This document shows positions 1 to 11,572 of a DNA stretch of 64,000 nt, piece by piece. The notes beneath the pieces are model-generated. The model saw nothing but the letters and a program-made list of their open reading frames with translations. It ran no database searches and was not told the DNA's origin. The number at the start of each line of letters is the position of its first letter. Positions within the stretch are counted from its first letter, which is position 1. The DNA comes from Phallus indusiatus (lineage: Eukaryota > Basidiomycota > Agaricomycetes > Phallales > Phallaceae), in NCBI GenBank assembly GCA_027605045.1, contig JAQFWX010000004.1, positions 2,428,683 to 2,492,682 on the forward strand. Direction: 5' to 3'. The translations under genes were made by a program, and so were the position numbers.

Positions 1-1941
1 AAAGGCCTCAAACAGTTCTTGTCGGACGAGATTGTTAATAAGGGCAAAGGAAAAGAGACCTTGGCAATTGTTGAGCCTAAGCTTGGTGAACTTCAGTTGC
101 TAATGTATACATGAGTCTGTCGCTTACTCCTTTCAAGCCAACGCCATATCAAAAAAATTGGGCATCAATGTTGTCGCTGACAGTGCTACTCTGGAGCTTT
201 ATCGTGGAATCCGAGGGCAATTAGCGGCATTACTAGACGGACTGAACCCAGCGGATTTGGCTACTATGAGTCTTGGTTTAAGTCATTCTCTTTCGCGGTA
301 TGTCATAATATACTACACACCATCTGTTCTTAGGCTCAACTTGTCGCAAAAAGGTTCAAGTTGAAATTCTCCCCTGACAAGGTCGACACTATGGTCATTC
401 AGGCAATTGCGTTACTTGACGATTTGGATAAGGAAATCAACATCTACTCAATGCGTGTAAAAGTACGCTCATGGCATTTGGCTTCTATTCATTCTCTAAA
501 CATTTTTGCCTAGGAATGGTACGGTTGGCATTTCCCAGAGATGGGTAAAATCATCACAGACAATCTTGCATATGCAAAGGTTGTGCGATTAATGGGTATG
601 TATATGTGTTCTTTAGTTTTCAAATGTTCCGCAACTCTAATGCGTCGTAAACAGGATTCCGTACAAATGCTGCTTCAACCGATTTTGCCTCCATCCTTCC
701 CGAGGATTTGGAAGCTACATTGAAGGTTGCCGCTGAGATTAGTATGGGAACAGAAATCTCGGACGCCGACATAAACCACATCTTCTCTCTATGTGATCAA
801 GTCATTTCAATCACAGATTACCGGACACAACTTGCTGAATACCTTCGTAATCGTATGAGTGCCATCGCACCAAACTTGACTGCTCTGGTTGGTGAACTTG
901 TCGGTGCAAGATTAATCAGCCACGCAGGAAGCTTATTAAATTTGGCCAAACATCCAGCCAGTACGGTCCAGATTCTCGGAGCTGAAAAGGCCCTTTTCCG
1001 TGCCCTCAAAACAAAACATGATACCCCAAAATATGGTTTAATTTACCATGTAAGTCGAGAAGATCGTCGATTTAGATTAGGCTCCTCAAATTGTTTTTCA
1101 AACCAAGGCTTCATTGATCGGACAAGCACCGCCAAAATTAAAAGGAAAGGTATGTCAGATATGTTGTTGATGTCATGGCGCATTCCTGTTAAATGAGTCA
1201 ATATAGATGGCTCGTATGGTCGCCACCAAAGCAGCCTTATCCATCCGTGTCGACGCCCTTACAGATGCGGAAGGCAAATCAGAACCTTCCGCTCCAACAA
1301 TTGGTGTCGAAAACCGCGCAAAACTAGAGTCACGTCTTCGCGCTCTAGAATACCAAAATGATGTGGGTGGCATCCGCAACTTCGCCGACCCGTCGTCTTC
1401 GAAGAAACAAAAGAAGTTCGAGATGAACGCAGAGGTAAAGACGTATAATACTGCAGCTGATGCTGTAGATTTGCTACCGACGCAACGGGATACTGCTGAC
1501 ATGAGTCCTGTTGAACGGGCTGTCAAAGTTGCGATGGATGTCAAGGAAGAGAAGAAACGTGCCAAGGAGGAGAAAAAGAAGCAAAAGGAGAAGGAGAAGG
1601 CGAAGAAGGAAGAGGATGATGAGGGGATGGAGGTTGATTCGACGCTCAAATCCGTCAATGGTAGAGACGAGGAATCACCGGATGCGAAAGCTGAGCAGAA
1701 GCGGTTGAAGAAAGAGGCAAAGAAAGCTGAGAAAGAGAAGAAGGAAAAGGCTAAGGAAGATGACAAGGAAGAGGTTAAAGAGAAAAAGAAGGACAAGAAG
1801 AAAGATAAAGAAGTCAAGGCGAATGGTAGTTCACCTGACAAGAGCGAGAAGAAGAAGCGGAAACGAGAGGAGGAAGAGACACATGTCGACGTCGCAGAGG
1901 ATCAGTCGAAAGAGAAGAAAAAGAAAAAACATAAAGCTTGA
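1..1941 (+). CDS. NOP58: Nucleolar protein NOP58 (box C/D snoRNP core), 5' end missing
   Basis: NOP58 is a core protein of box C/D small nucleolar RNPs, which guide 2'-O-methylation of rRNA in the nucleolus. The gene enters the window already in frame; the N-terminal ~130 residues lie upstream. Exons joined through short introns (for example one starting near 104 and one starting near 299) read through the coiled-coil and Nop domain, including [19 protein letters not shown] and the stretch [22 protein letters not shown], the signature RNP-binding loop. The last exon (1207-1941) ends the Nop domain ([17 protein letters not shown]) and then runs into a long lysine/glutamate KKE/KKD tail typical of NOP58 rather than NOP56. 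The stop is only 76 bp from the convergent stop of the bystin gene, another ribosome-biogenesis factor. Family assignment is strong; exact splice sites are inferred. Confidence 0.93.
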
Positions 1942-2017
1942 AAGTGTTGCTTGTATTATACTTTTGGGGTTATGTGTATACATTTATCTATCAATCATAA
2001 TCAATGGATCGACTACA

Positions 2018-3751
2018 TTATATCTCCATAGCTGCATCCTCATTCGGACGTGGTTCGCCTCGTGAAACACTGCTAACTAATTCACGTCGAATTTCAGGGC
2101 TTATCTCCGGATGTGGATGGACTCGTGCTACGTCCAACAAAGCATCTTTTTGGTCTGGAGCCAAGTCAGCCGCGAACCTTTGAAACGAAAAGATATTAGA
2201 CTTTGTTTAAAGAAATCAGCAGAAATGTACCTTTGACAAAATACAAGAAGACTTTGATGCCACAAAACAGGTAGTTTCTCGCTTTCACCGATACCCGCTT
2301 TATAGGTATTTGATATGCGTATGAAATAATTTACGAGGAGATCGAGAGTTTGGTATGGGAGTGCGTATTTTTTATCCAATAATATACGAATGAACAGAGA
2401 TGATGGTCCTAACACACTGTAAGTTGGTCGTTGACGAAGAAAGGGCAATACACTAACCGGTATATTGCGGCAGACTGGCTAAACGACCTAGGGCCGCTGC
2501 AGAGTGAAGCATTGGAATTCTGGAGTTGGCGAGAACTGACGCTATAATAGCTGCTTCCTTGAGAGTACAACCACCCTGAAGTAGACTTGAGAAAAAGCGA
2601 AGTGAAAGGCGATGAATGGGTGCTTACCTGAACTAAAGGGAACAAGACACCTTTGAAAAACGCGCCGGGTTTGTAGAGAGCTTTTCTTAAAGCTTCATAC
2701 AGATGTACATCTAGCTTTCTTCCATCGTGTTTGTCTGCGATATTCGTTCGTACACGTTCGAGAAGGACACCTTCCAGGAAGATTCTCGCTTGGGCAGGTT
2801 TCAAGTTGGAAATTAGTATACGTGTTGCAGCTTTTGTTGCGTGGGGTGTCCATTGAGTTGGATTTGTAAGTGCGAGGATTCGAGCCCATTGAGGTAAAGC
2901 AGGGATCATTTTGAAGGCTTTTGGAAGCGGACCAGACTTGTACTGTGACAAGAGAAGGCCGACTCTGTTCGGAATGCGTTGGACTTAGCCAAGTGTCTAA
3001 TGTACACGACGTACTTGGTATAGACTTCTACCACTTTTGGATTCATTCCTGCTGCCGGATCAGGGGCTTCACGTTCTAGCGACAGTTGTCTTGTTAGGAC
3101 TAATCATCTATCCCAAACGAATTAAACCCTACCTTGCCGGATTGGGTGGGATTCTTTAGCCTCTGATTCCTCTAATTTTGAAAATATCATATCTGCCAGT
3201 GTTTTCCGTTCTCCAGCATTGGAAGGTAAAAGGGCATCTAATGTTTTCATGTCTTCCTCGTCGACGTACTAAATTAAAGTAAATAATCACGGTCGTATTT
3301 GGACAGAAAACATTGCGTACCCGTTCAGCATACTCCTCAGCATCTACGCTTCCATCCATTTCAGAATCAGAATCTTCTTCGTCTTCGTCATCGTCGAAGT
3401 TTTTGTCCAAGTTCATCCGAGGTTGGTAACTTTGGTCGTCCTCATCTTCTTCGTCATCATCTAGGCCTTCACCCAGCTCTTCCTGTTGCTCTTTAGCTAG
3501 AGCAAAAATTCTTTGTGAGGTTTTGGAATCAAGGATAGTCTACAATTTTAATTCTTTGTTAGCAAATAAGCAAATCCAGCTCAGAAATTGCATGCCTCTT
3601 GTTCCTCTTCATCTGAATTCCTCTTTTTTTGTCGTTTCCCAGGCTTTGAGACCTTCCCATATTTTGAAATAACTTCGTCCTGATTCAGCTGAACGTGCAG
3701 CGGATCATGTCGACTTTTGTCGCCCTTCTTCGGCGCGGTTGCTTTTGGCAT
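2018..3751 (-). CDS. ENP1: Bystin / ENP1, 40S ribosomal subunit biogenesis factor
   Basis: Bystin is needed for 20S pre-rRNA processing and export of pre-40S particles; it acts in nucleolus and cytoplasm. The start codon at 3749-3751 begins [20 protein letters not shown], followed by a lysine-rich segment and an acidic region ([14 protein letters not shown] and [14 protein letters not shown], about 3340-3480). The conserved bystin domain occupies about 2400-2960 and includes [37 protein letters not shown] and [19 protein letters not shown]. At least five short introns interrupt it. The last exon ends [14 protein letters not shown] at a TAA on the minus strand (2018-2020). It is convergent with NOP58 and divergent from the UDP-glucuronate decarboxylase gene, with only 212 bp between the two start codons, so the promoter region is probably shared. 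Confidence 0.92.
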
Positions 3752-3963
3752 TTAAGTGTTAAAAAGTCTCAACGTCCAGTGGGCGTCTGACGTTTTTGAT
3801 TACGAAATCATAACAGGCCAACCGCATCGCCCCAACATCGCCCTCTGTTATGCTCCTTGTCATTGGCCAGAAACTATAAAAAAAATGGAACAAGAGAAAG
3901 CGCTAAAAAGTTGATTGAGTTCCTGTCTCTTTTCCCTTTCCTTTCGTTCTCTGCTCATATAGC

Positions 3964-5570
3964 ATGTCTGACGCAGAGATTACAACGGTCGGTCATGATC
4001 GGTTCAACTTCGACTCGGTCGTACCCGTCAGTGTTTTGAGATCGTTGTACCTGCGCCCGCATTACATTACGTCGATTCCAACTAAAGTCAACAACGAGGG
4101 TGGTAGGCTTGTCACTGGAGCCGGTAATGACGACGACGAAGAAGACGACGTGGAGCAGGAACATCTCAAGCTTGCCAACGGCTTTTATGGCAACATCTCC
4201 TATCAGTCAAAATCAGTCTATCACCCCGATACCCAATCTATTTCGTATACGACGCTCTCTCGTTTTCACCCCGTTCGTCTTCTGCCCACAGAGAAGCGGA
4301 AACGCATTCTCGTCACTGGCGGTGCCGGTTTCGTGGGCTCACATCTCGTAGACAGACTCATGCTTCTCGGCCATGAAGTTACCGTCTTAGACAACTTTTT
4401 CACCGGCTCCAAGACCACTGTCAGTCACTGGGTCGGTCACCCCAATTTCGAGCTTGTTCGCCATGATGTTGTAGAACCATTTATGATTGAAGTTGATCGT
4501 AAGTTTGACAGCGCTAACCCGGGATGCCAGCTGGACACTGATTCTTCTTTTTTTCTCTCCCCTTTCCGCAATAGAAATCTACCACCTGGCTTGCCCCGCA
4601 TCGCCACCACACTATCAATTCAATGCCGTTAAGACCATTAAAACATCGTTCTTGGGCACATTGAATATGCTGGGACTCGCTAAGCGTACTAAAGCGAGGT
4701 TCCTTATCACGAGTACCTCCGGTAATTACAATTCCTATGGCGTTAAATGCACTTCTTTAATATAATTTCCCCTGCGAAGAGGTTTACGGCGATCCGGAAG
4801 TTCATCCGCAACCCGAAGACTAGTGCGCCCTTTTTTACCCCTTTTTCTGGCGACGGTTGTACTCATCTTATCTTAGCTGGGGACATGTCAACCCAATTGG
4901 CCCTCGGGCTTGTTATGATGAAGGCAAGCGAGTCGCAGAGACGTTAACATATGGCTTCCATCGTCAGGATAACGTTGATGTTAGGGTTGCCCGGATCTTT
5001 AACACGTACGTTTTATCAATCAAATTCGCGTTTAGATCAAACGTAACCAAACATTTTAAATTAGATTTGGTCCACGCAGTAAGCACGCCAGAATGAATCA
5101 TTCATTTCCCAAGTTTTACGAATTTCAAAATAGTGAACCCGGCTGATGGTCGCGTTGTATCAAACTTCATTGTCCAAGCGCTTAAAGGTGAAGATATGAC
5201 AGTGTACGGCGATGGTCAACAAACACGATCATTCCAATACATCCATGATCTTGTGGACGGTTTGATCCTCTTAATGAACTCGGATGAAACCAGGCCGGTG
5301 AATATCGGCAATCGCCATGAATTCACAATCTTAGAGTTTGCGACTATGGTCAAGGAAATTGTCGCCAGGGTACAACGGGAAGACGGAACGCCGGTTAAAG
5401 ATATTAGCATTGTGCATAAACCGATGCCTACTGATGATCCACAAAAACGCAGGCCCGATACGACTCGGGCAAAACAAGTCCTTGATTGGCAGCCCCGGTG
5501 GACAGTTGCAATGGGGGTGGAAGAAATGGTTAGATATTATAAAGCAAAAATAGCTGAAGGATCACTTTAA
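3964..5570 (+). CDS. UXS1: UDP-glucuronic acid decarboxylase (UDP-xylose synthase)
   Basis: This NAD-dependent extended short-chain dehydrogenase converts UDP-glucuronate to UDP-xylose, a nucleotide-sugar donor for glycans. The Rossmann motif [14 protein letters not shown] lies near 4320, followed by the [11 protein letters not shown] and [11 protein letters not shown] blocks. The substrate loop [13 protein letters not shown] comes after an intron at about 4500-4575. The catalytic Y-x3-K is seen in [16 protein letters not shown] (about 4900-4950). The C-terminal exon (from 5134) carries [16 protein letters not shown] and [18 protein letters not shown]. Between the exon ending at 5005 and the exon starting at 5134 the frame only closes through a 14-nt microexon at 5065-5078, which supplies the family's NTFGPRMNP block. 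The first ~90 residues are a poorly conserved leader, as in other basidiomycete members. The start is the first ATG of the long opening exon. Confidence 0.93.
5065..5078 (+). other. UXS1: 14-nt microexon of the UDP-xylose synthase gene
   Basis: The upstream exon ends AACAC at 5005 before GTACGT. An AG at 5063-5064 and a GT at 5079-5080 enclose 14 nt. The next acceptor is TAG at 5131-5133. Joining the three pieces gives N-T-F-G-P-R-M-N-P-A-D-G in one frame, matching the conserved NTYGPRM block of this enzyme family. Introns of 59 and 55 nt on either side are of normal size for this genome. Skipping the microexon would shift the frame. Confidence 0.85.
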
Positions 5571-6691
5571 TTTTCTTCTTCGTTGTTTCTTTTGTTTAAT
5601 TGCTTGTGGTTTGGTTTGGTTTATCTAATATTGGACATCTTTGTTAGCGTTAATTGGTTTAGGAAAGCACGATCTTCTAATAACATCATAAGGGAATTCG
5701 CATTATTTCTCTTGGGATACCGCCGAGACTTCAAGTTCCGTTCCAGGTGTGAATCACCTTGGACAATCACTGCGGATCGAGGAGAAATAAAGTTCTTCAT
5801 GTTCCCAAAGCTTCCCGTCAGTGTGGCTGTGTCATACCGAGATCATTGTTGACAAATTTCCGTGCTGCGGCCAAGAGTACCCTGATGCTTGTGAAATTAC
5901 ACGACACTTGGGAACCTTTCGGGGGATAAAAGGGACAAATATATTACCTATCAGTAAGGTTATAATTATATGCATTATATGCACGTGTAAATTTGTTTCA
6001 TTATCCTCTGAGCGAGTGAAAAGTTAAATCCAAGTCGAGTTTTTAAGTGCATATAATCACTAGCAGAACTGACCGACGCAGCACGCTTGCGGACTCGTCT
6101 AAAGTATCATAATTTTCTGCGCTGGTATCTTACCAGCTGGCCGCCTGGTAGCCACTACTTTCCGCAACTCAAGCAGCTAAAGCAACGAAAATGATAAACG
6201 AATATTCATCAGTCCCTGTGAAGTCGGCCATCCAGTCCAAAGCTTATAGTCTTCAAATTACGGAATCCCAATCGCGTTTTGGCTGTGAGACAAAACGTCA
6301 AATTTTTCTTGATTGTGTTCAAACTATTCCGCCATTCGTACCGTGACGCGTACGCAGAACGTGAATTTGACGTGAGCACGGCGAATTCTCTTTCTGCATT
6401 AACACTCGAGTCATCCAGCTTGCATCTTCAGAGCACGATGAAACAATCAACTGCTTTTTTTATTGCGGTGAAACACCTTCGTGACGAAAACCAGTTACGC
6501 GAATTTATACTTATGAAAATGCAGCCAATGATCTCGGCAGTGCTGAAACAACGGTGTGTATTATGTGGACGTGACATGGTGAAAATTCTGAAACGTTAGA
6601 AACTTTGACACGGTTCCCTCTGCTTGTATTTTACTATTTAGCCTATATTGTTGGAGTTCTTCGCTCGAGTCATTCTCCGTGTTATTACTGA
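5571..6691. other. Intergenic stretch, no supported gene
   Basis: About 1.1 kb between the UDP-xylose synthase stop and the next start codon. The longest open frame (6279-6599, +, 106 codons) has no recognisable motif, no adjoining exon and AT-rich surroundings, so it is not called. No RNA gene or repeat was recognised. Confidence 0.5.
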
Positions 6692-7803
6692 ATGTCGTTC
6701 TCGAAAAATTCATTCTCATTCGACCTGCCATCACGAAATGAGCCAGACACGTTCGAGGCTCGTGTTCAATGGGCCATCAAGGCTAGACAAACATACGTCT
6801 TTAAAGATAACGACGAGGTGGGCGCACGAGTCAGGCGAATTGATGACGATGACGATGAAGAGGATATACGAGAAGCCCAAAGAGTGTTTGAAAAGAGATA
6901 TCGAGAGAATAAGCTCAAGCTGCAAGAAAAGGAGAAAGAGGCTGCGAAGGAAATGGCAGACGATTTGGAGCAATTGTTCAAAAAGCATCCTCATCTACGG
7001 GATCAAATTCAGGTTTGTCGGGTTCGCTTTCCATCTTCACTCTTTCACTAATTATCGTTTAGCCCCGTAAAGAAAAAAGTATTCCCGCAAAAGAAGTCGA
7101 GAAGCCCACTAGTACTCCAAGGCCCATGGTAGTGTCTTCCTCGAAGCGTCGGCACACTGAGGTGTCAGCTAGCGATTGTTCGGACGACGAGGAAGAAACC
7201 GTCGTACCAGCGTCAAAAAAATCGAAAAAGGATGAAATTACGACCTCTTTCAAAGGCGGGCCCTTGTACTCCACACCCTGTGACCACTGCGCGAAAGGCG
7301 ATTATGAGTGTCGCGAGCAGATACCGCCAAAGAGAGCATGCTACCAGTGTCGCCGAATGAGGTCTGGTTGTTCTTTCCTGGGTAGAACTAAAATTATTCG
7401 GAAAGGTAGTCGTAAGGCCAATGGTGCTGATGTGGTGAAGAAACCGGAGGTCGAGGCCGAAAGCGAAGAAGTCGAGTCCGAGTCCGAAGTCGCCGGATCC
7501 CGTCAATGTCATTCCGAAGTCGCTTGCGCAATACGAGAGCAAACAGCACGTATTGCGACTGAATTGACTGACATCGGATCAATCCTGAAAAAGATCGACG
7601 AACGACAAAGAAGCCAAAACGAACAATTAAATACCGTATTCAACGACTTGAGAAATTTATTCGAAATGGTTTCCGGAGTAATAAATCCCGTTGAGGTCAA
7701 AAAAACAGCAGTAATGACTTCAAGTTCCTCGATAGGTTCAAGTGCGAAAGCAGTCTCAAGTAAACCAATAAAAGTGGCAGATAGACAACGTAAAGGGTCT
7801 TAA
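6692..7803 (+). CDS. Zn2Cys6-like cluster protein with coiled coil, unknown role
   Basis: Two exons: 6692-7012, then a 50-nt intron (GTTTGT...TTTAG), then 7063-7803. The first exon encodes a charged leader with an acidic patch (DDDDDEEDI, about residues 51-59) and an alpha-helical EKRYRENKLKLQEKEKEAAK segment, likely coiled coil. The second exon holds six cysteines spaced C-x2-C-x6-C-x9-C-x2-C-x6-C at about 7270-7375 (CDHCAKGDYEC ... CYQCRRMRSGC), the spacing of a fungal Zn(II)2Cys6 binuclear cluster. A second helical segment follows (IATELTDIGSILKKIDERQ and onward), then a Ser/Lys-rich tail. The cluster sits mid-protein rather than at the N-terminus, and no fungal transcription-factor middle-homology region follows. 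A DNA-binding role is possible but not shown. Similar short proteins are common in agarics without a known function. Confidence 0.75.
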
Positions 7804-8446
7804 TACAAGCTATGAGTTTTCGGTCAATGCATGTTAGGATTTATCATTGAAGAGGCTGTGACTTTATTCAAAGAAGTTGTTGTGATAATTATGCTGCTCG
7901 GCATATTAGCACAGGTATCGAAAATGTTCAAAAAAATCTGTCAATGAATCTTCATGACACATGGCAGGATGCTCCGAGTCTGCTTGAACGAATAAATATT
8001 ACAGGAACGTTTGTTACGGTTTGTGGTGTGCTGACAGCAGGTTTAACACCGTATATTTTCTCGATCCGAATTTCCGAGCTTCGTTTTTTCCTGTACGTAT
8101 GTATATAAAAACCTATCCTTACTGCGTGAAATTTTCAATGCCAGTATGTTGCAGAAAAAAAGGCGATGTGTCTAGCGCTCGGCGTTCGGAACTTGGGCGC
8201 CGCTCTAGGCACGAAGCGCATTTCTCCGAAAGGATTGCTCTCCTGTGCCTTTGTTGAAGGTGAAGGATATATATTGACATAAAAATAACATTTTTGGAAC
8301 ACTTCAAAGTCCGTCATACATAGTCCATGGCCAATCTTGACTTTGAAACTACACAAATAAGAACGACAAGTAGAATGCGGCATATATATACGATGGATCA
8401 TGAATGGTAAAATTAAGAAGGCTGTTCGCAGCGGTAAGTGAATACT
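7804..8446. other. Intergenic stretch, no supported gene
   Basis: About 640 bp between convergent genes, AT-rich. Short open frames on both strands lack motifs or splice partners. Nothing else was recognised. Confidence 0.5.
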
Positions 8447-11400
8447 TTATATCATTGTCCCGGGCCCAAGCCATCCGTCTTTAAGTAATAACCGTTGACT
8501 ATGTCTGGCCTGTGAATATGTAAACCATAAATAAATATGCTCAAATATTTTTTGAGAGGACGAGAATTTACCTTTTCTCTGATAAACTCGCGCTCAAAGT
8601 GGTCCTGTACGTCCTGAACATTCAAAAACTTGCGAAGAATTTGCACCAATTCGTTAGGTAAATCGAATTCAGCCGGATCCCTAATACGGCCTATTCTTCG
8701 TCCTAGTATATATGCAGACCGGCAGAGTATTTCCATCAATTTGACTTTGAAGCGATATCTATCTAGGCTTTGAATCATAAGGTTATAAACCTTCGTCAAA
8801 GCCTGTAGATCAAGCTTGGATTGCAACGTAGCGAAAAACGCTCTCGCCCGATGGCTGATTTGATCCCGGGAGTAACGAATTTCCGAATTAGTTTCAAGGT
8901 CCAGGGGATATGTTACCATAAGCTGCCACGCTTCAACTAAAACAGACGGGTGGTATAAAACAGCGAAGTATACTGGATCCGAAGGAGAGATGCTCTTGAA
9001 CATATGTAAAATGTTGGGAATCACGTATTTGTCATGTAGTGTCCAATACTTGTAAGGTTTTGATTCCAAGTTCTCGACGGACCATAGTAAATGCGAGAGA
9101 CAGTTTTTGAAATTGGCCCTAAGACTATTACGATCATCTTCGAACATAAGCGCGGATAGATTGGGAAGATTGACCGGCATGAAAAGCTGTTGGATCATTG
9201 TAACCCTTGAGAGACGCCCTTTCGAACACCATCGATAGATGAACTGCAACTGGTCTTTTTGGGTCGAGAAAAAGCGGCTAAAATCTCCGGTCGTCTTCAT
9301 CCGGTACTCCCAAAATGTTTCAAAACATGCAACAGCATTTTCTTGAATTTCGAAGGACATGATTTCGCTGAAGAAGGAATCCGGGAGTAAAAGATCGCGG
9401 TGGAATCTGTCCAAAAATTCGGCGGTGACGGTTTGACTTCCAATACATTCGTGATTTGACTGAATTAGATCGCTGAAGGCCGCGAACAACTGAATTAAAG
9501 CCCTTTCCCTGATTACCGGATTAACGATCAGCGGGTCTCCTGACACCAGATTCTGATAGATGGTGATAAAAAGAAGATAGCGCGATTCGAAGGAGCCAGA
9601 ATCCCCAGTTGAACAATGATACTTCAAAAAGAAGTGGAATAAATTGAAAAATATTAGTTCGTTCAACTCCTCGACCTCGTCCAAAGATATAAAAATAGTA
9701 TGTTGCTGCCGGACATGGTACGAGGGCTGTACGGACCATGTGAATAGTTTGTTAAATATATCCGAGTCCGAGGTGAGAATCTGCAAGGCTAATTCCTTGT
9801 CGTCATTAGCTCCTTCCAAAAGATGAAGCCACACGACTTTGCGATGCTTGAATTCCCTATCCCGGAATCCTCGAATCAGCGACTTGGCACAATCAACGTC
9901 CCAAGCGGTTGTGATTAAGTTGAATAATTCGGGGTAATTCGCTTGGATGGCTTCACGAACAGCTGCTTGTTTGTTCCAGATGAAGAGAACTAGCGGGGTG
10001 TATTCGCAAGAGTGTTTGGAGAATATGAAATCCATGTAAAGACCATAACATAAGTCCTCGAAAAATTCAGCATCGTTCAAAATGGCATCCCGGAGTGATT
10101 CCTCATTCCACTCATCATCGTATCGTGGATCTCGAAATACATTTTCGGAAAGCCGGAAACGAAGACCCGTTTCTCTCCGGAAACCTGGTGAAATAAACGC
10201 GCTCCTCGCAATAATCCGGGTGACGCTAGGATTAGATGAAGTAGACGATAACCAATGAACCGCCTTGTCATCGAGATAAGCCTCCGTCTCAATTGATTTT
10301 GTCAATTGAGATTCTCTCCAAGTTCTAAAATTCTTGGGAATACTATCACGAATCGCTTGATCCAACGTTGCACCGGAGAGTTTGGATTTGATAAAAGACC
10401 ATATTTGATGGCCTGTTTTCGAAAGGGCTTTACGAAGAAGATAAAATGAATGCTGGAATTGTCGTATTGGAAGTTTGGACAAAACATGTTCTCGATAGAG
10501 AGACGACCTCATAGAAAGGTTATTGTGATGAGACGAAATACCATTTTGACCGGAAAATATGCCAGTGGAGCGGAAGTTGAACCGGAATAACTGGACAAAA
10601 AAACCAATGTAATTGGTGAGAGGGGTTGCATAGGGGCATTGGGGGTACCATATTGGCAATATCGTAGTAACGAGATATAAGGTGTATGTGAACCCCGACA
10701 GAATGGTTATGACGTAAGCGGTTGAAGGGATTAACGGTTTAACAAACGCTACGAGGCCTATGAGAAAGAGACCTAGCGCAAGATGCAGAAGAACCGGAAG
10801 AAAGTCAATGATAAGTGCGACTTTCCACTTCTCTAAGCCTTCAAAGCGGAACTGCCGAACCCTAACTTTCTCTCGAGCCGTCCCGGAAACAGGGGTTACA
10901 AAGTAGTATAGCCATTGTTTTGTGAGAGCGGCAATCAATGCGGTACAGAGGCTGATAGTGAGACTTGAAAACCATAAGGCGTTCACCAGTTTTGCATTTG
11001 ATTCCGATTTGGGTGACGAATTGGGTTGCATATTTGTGGACGATTGGGAAACGAATGTCGAAACAATGGCCGAAAAGATACCGATCTAGAAAAACAATAC
11101 GCTCGTGTCACCAGAAAAGAAAGGCCATAAAAGAAAACCTACAAAAACCAGGAGTATGTTGATTGTATCATTCCAACTGTCAACCTTATCGCGATCATAA
11201 GACTCAGCTTCGTCGAGATAAGTGAGCCAAACGCGCGCATTTTCGGCACGTTCTTGACCAAATACATCTCGAGGGTATTTCTGTTCATAATCCAGCGGAT
11301 CGGATTCTTTTTTTAATGGTCGTGAAAAGACTGGGCAAACATTGGACATCAGTCAGCTTACGGGGAACTCGAGCTGGCTTTTTGTCATTTCCAACGCCCG

Positions 11401-11572
11401 GTCTGAACGGCCTTCTACGAGTCGGAGGAGGGTTCGGTTCAATGGGCAGAGGAGACAGAGAAAGCGGGTGATGTTCACTAGTTGACAACGTTGATTCAGC
11501 CTCGTCAGAGGTCGAAGGAGGTGCCACAGTCCCGCTAACAACTACATCGTCCCGATCTAGATGTTTCACCAT
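8447..11572 (-). CDS. DUF6535 domain integral membrane protein
   Basis: The DUF6535 family is restricted to mushroom-forming fungi and has no known function. The N-terminal disordered part (Pro/Ser-rich, about 11380-11572) is followed by the family block DPLDYEQKYPRDVFGQERAE, the phrase DSWNDTINILLVF, then, after a 57-nt intron (11086-11142), IGIFSAIVSTF. Together these form the first membrane segment. Three more hydrophobic segments follow in the large exon: ALWFSSLTISLCTALIAAL, the stretch around LLHLALGLFLIGLVAFV, and ITILSGFTYTLYLVTTILP. A soluble C-terminal region of about 650 residues has no recognised domain. An intron of about 55 nt near 11300-11357 joins the leader to the DUF block. 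A probable last intron, with donor GTAAAT after REK and acceptor CACAG, would end the protein at 8447; without it the frame ends at 8452. The start (MVKHL at 11570-11572) is uncertain and a further 5' exon is possible. Confidence 0.78.

Noticed and set aside
1173..1841. 222-codon minus-strand frame rich in Ser/Phe
   Set aside because: It is the antisense shadow of the Lys/Glu-rich NOP58 tail; purine-rich repeats leave the opposite strand open.
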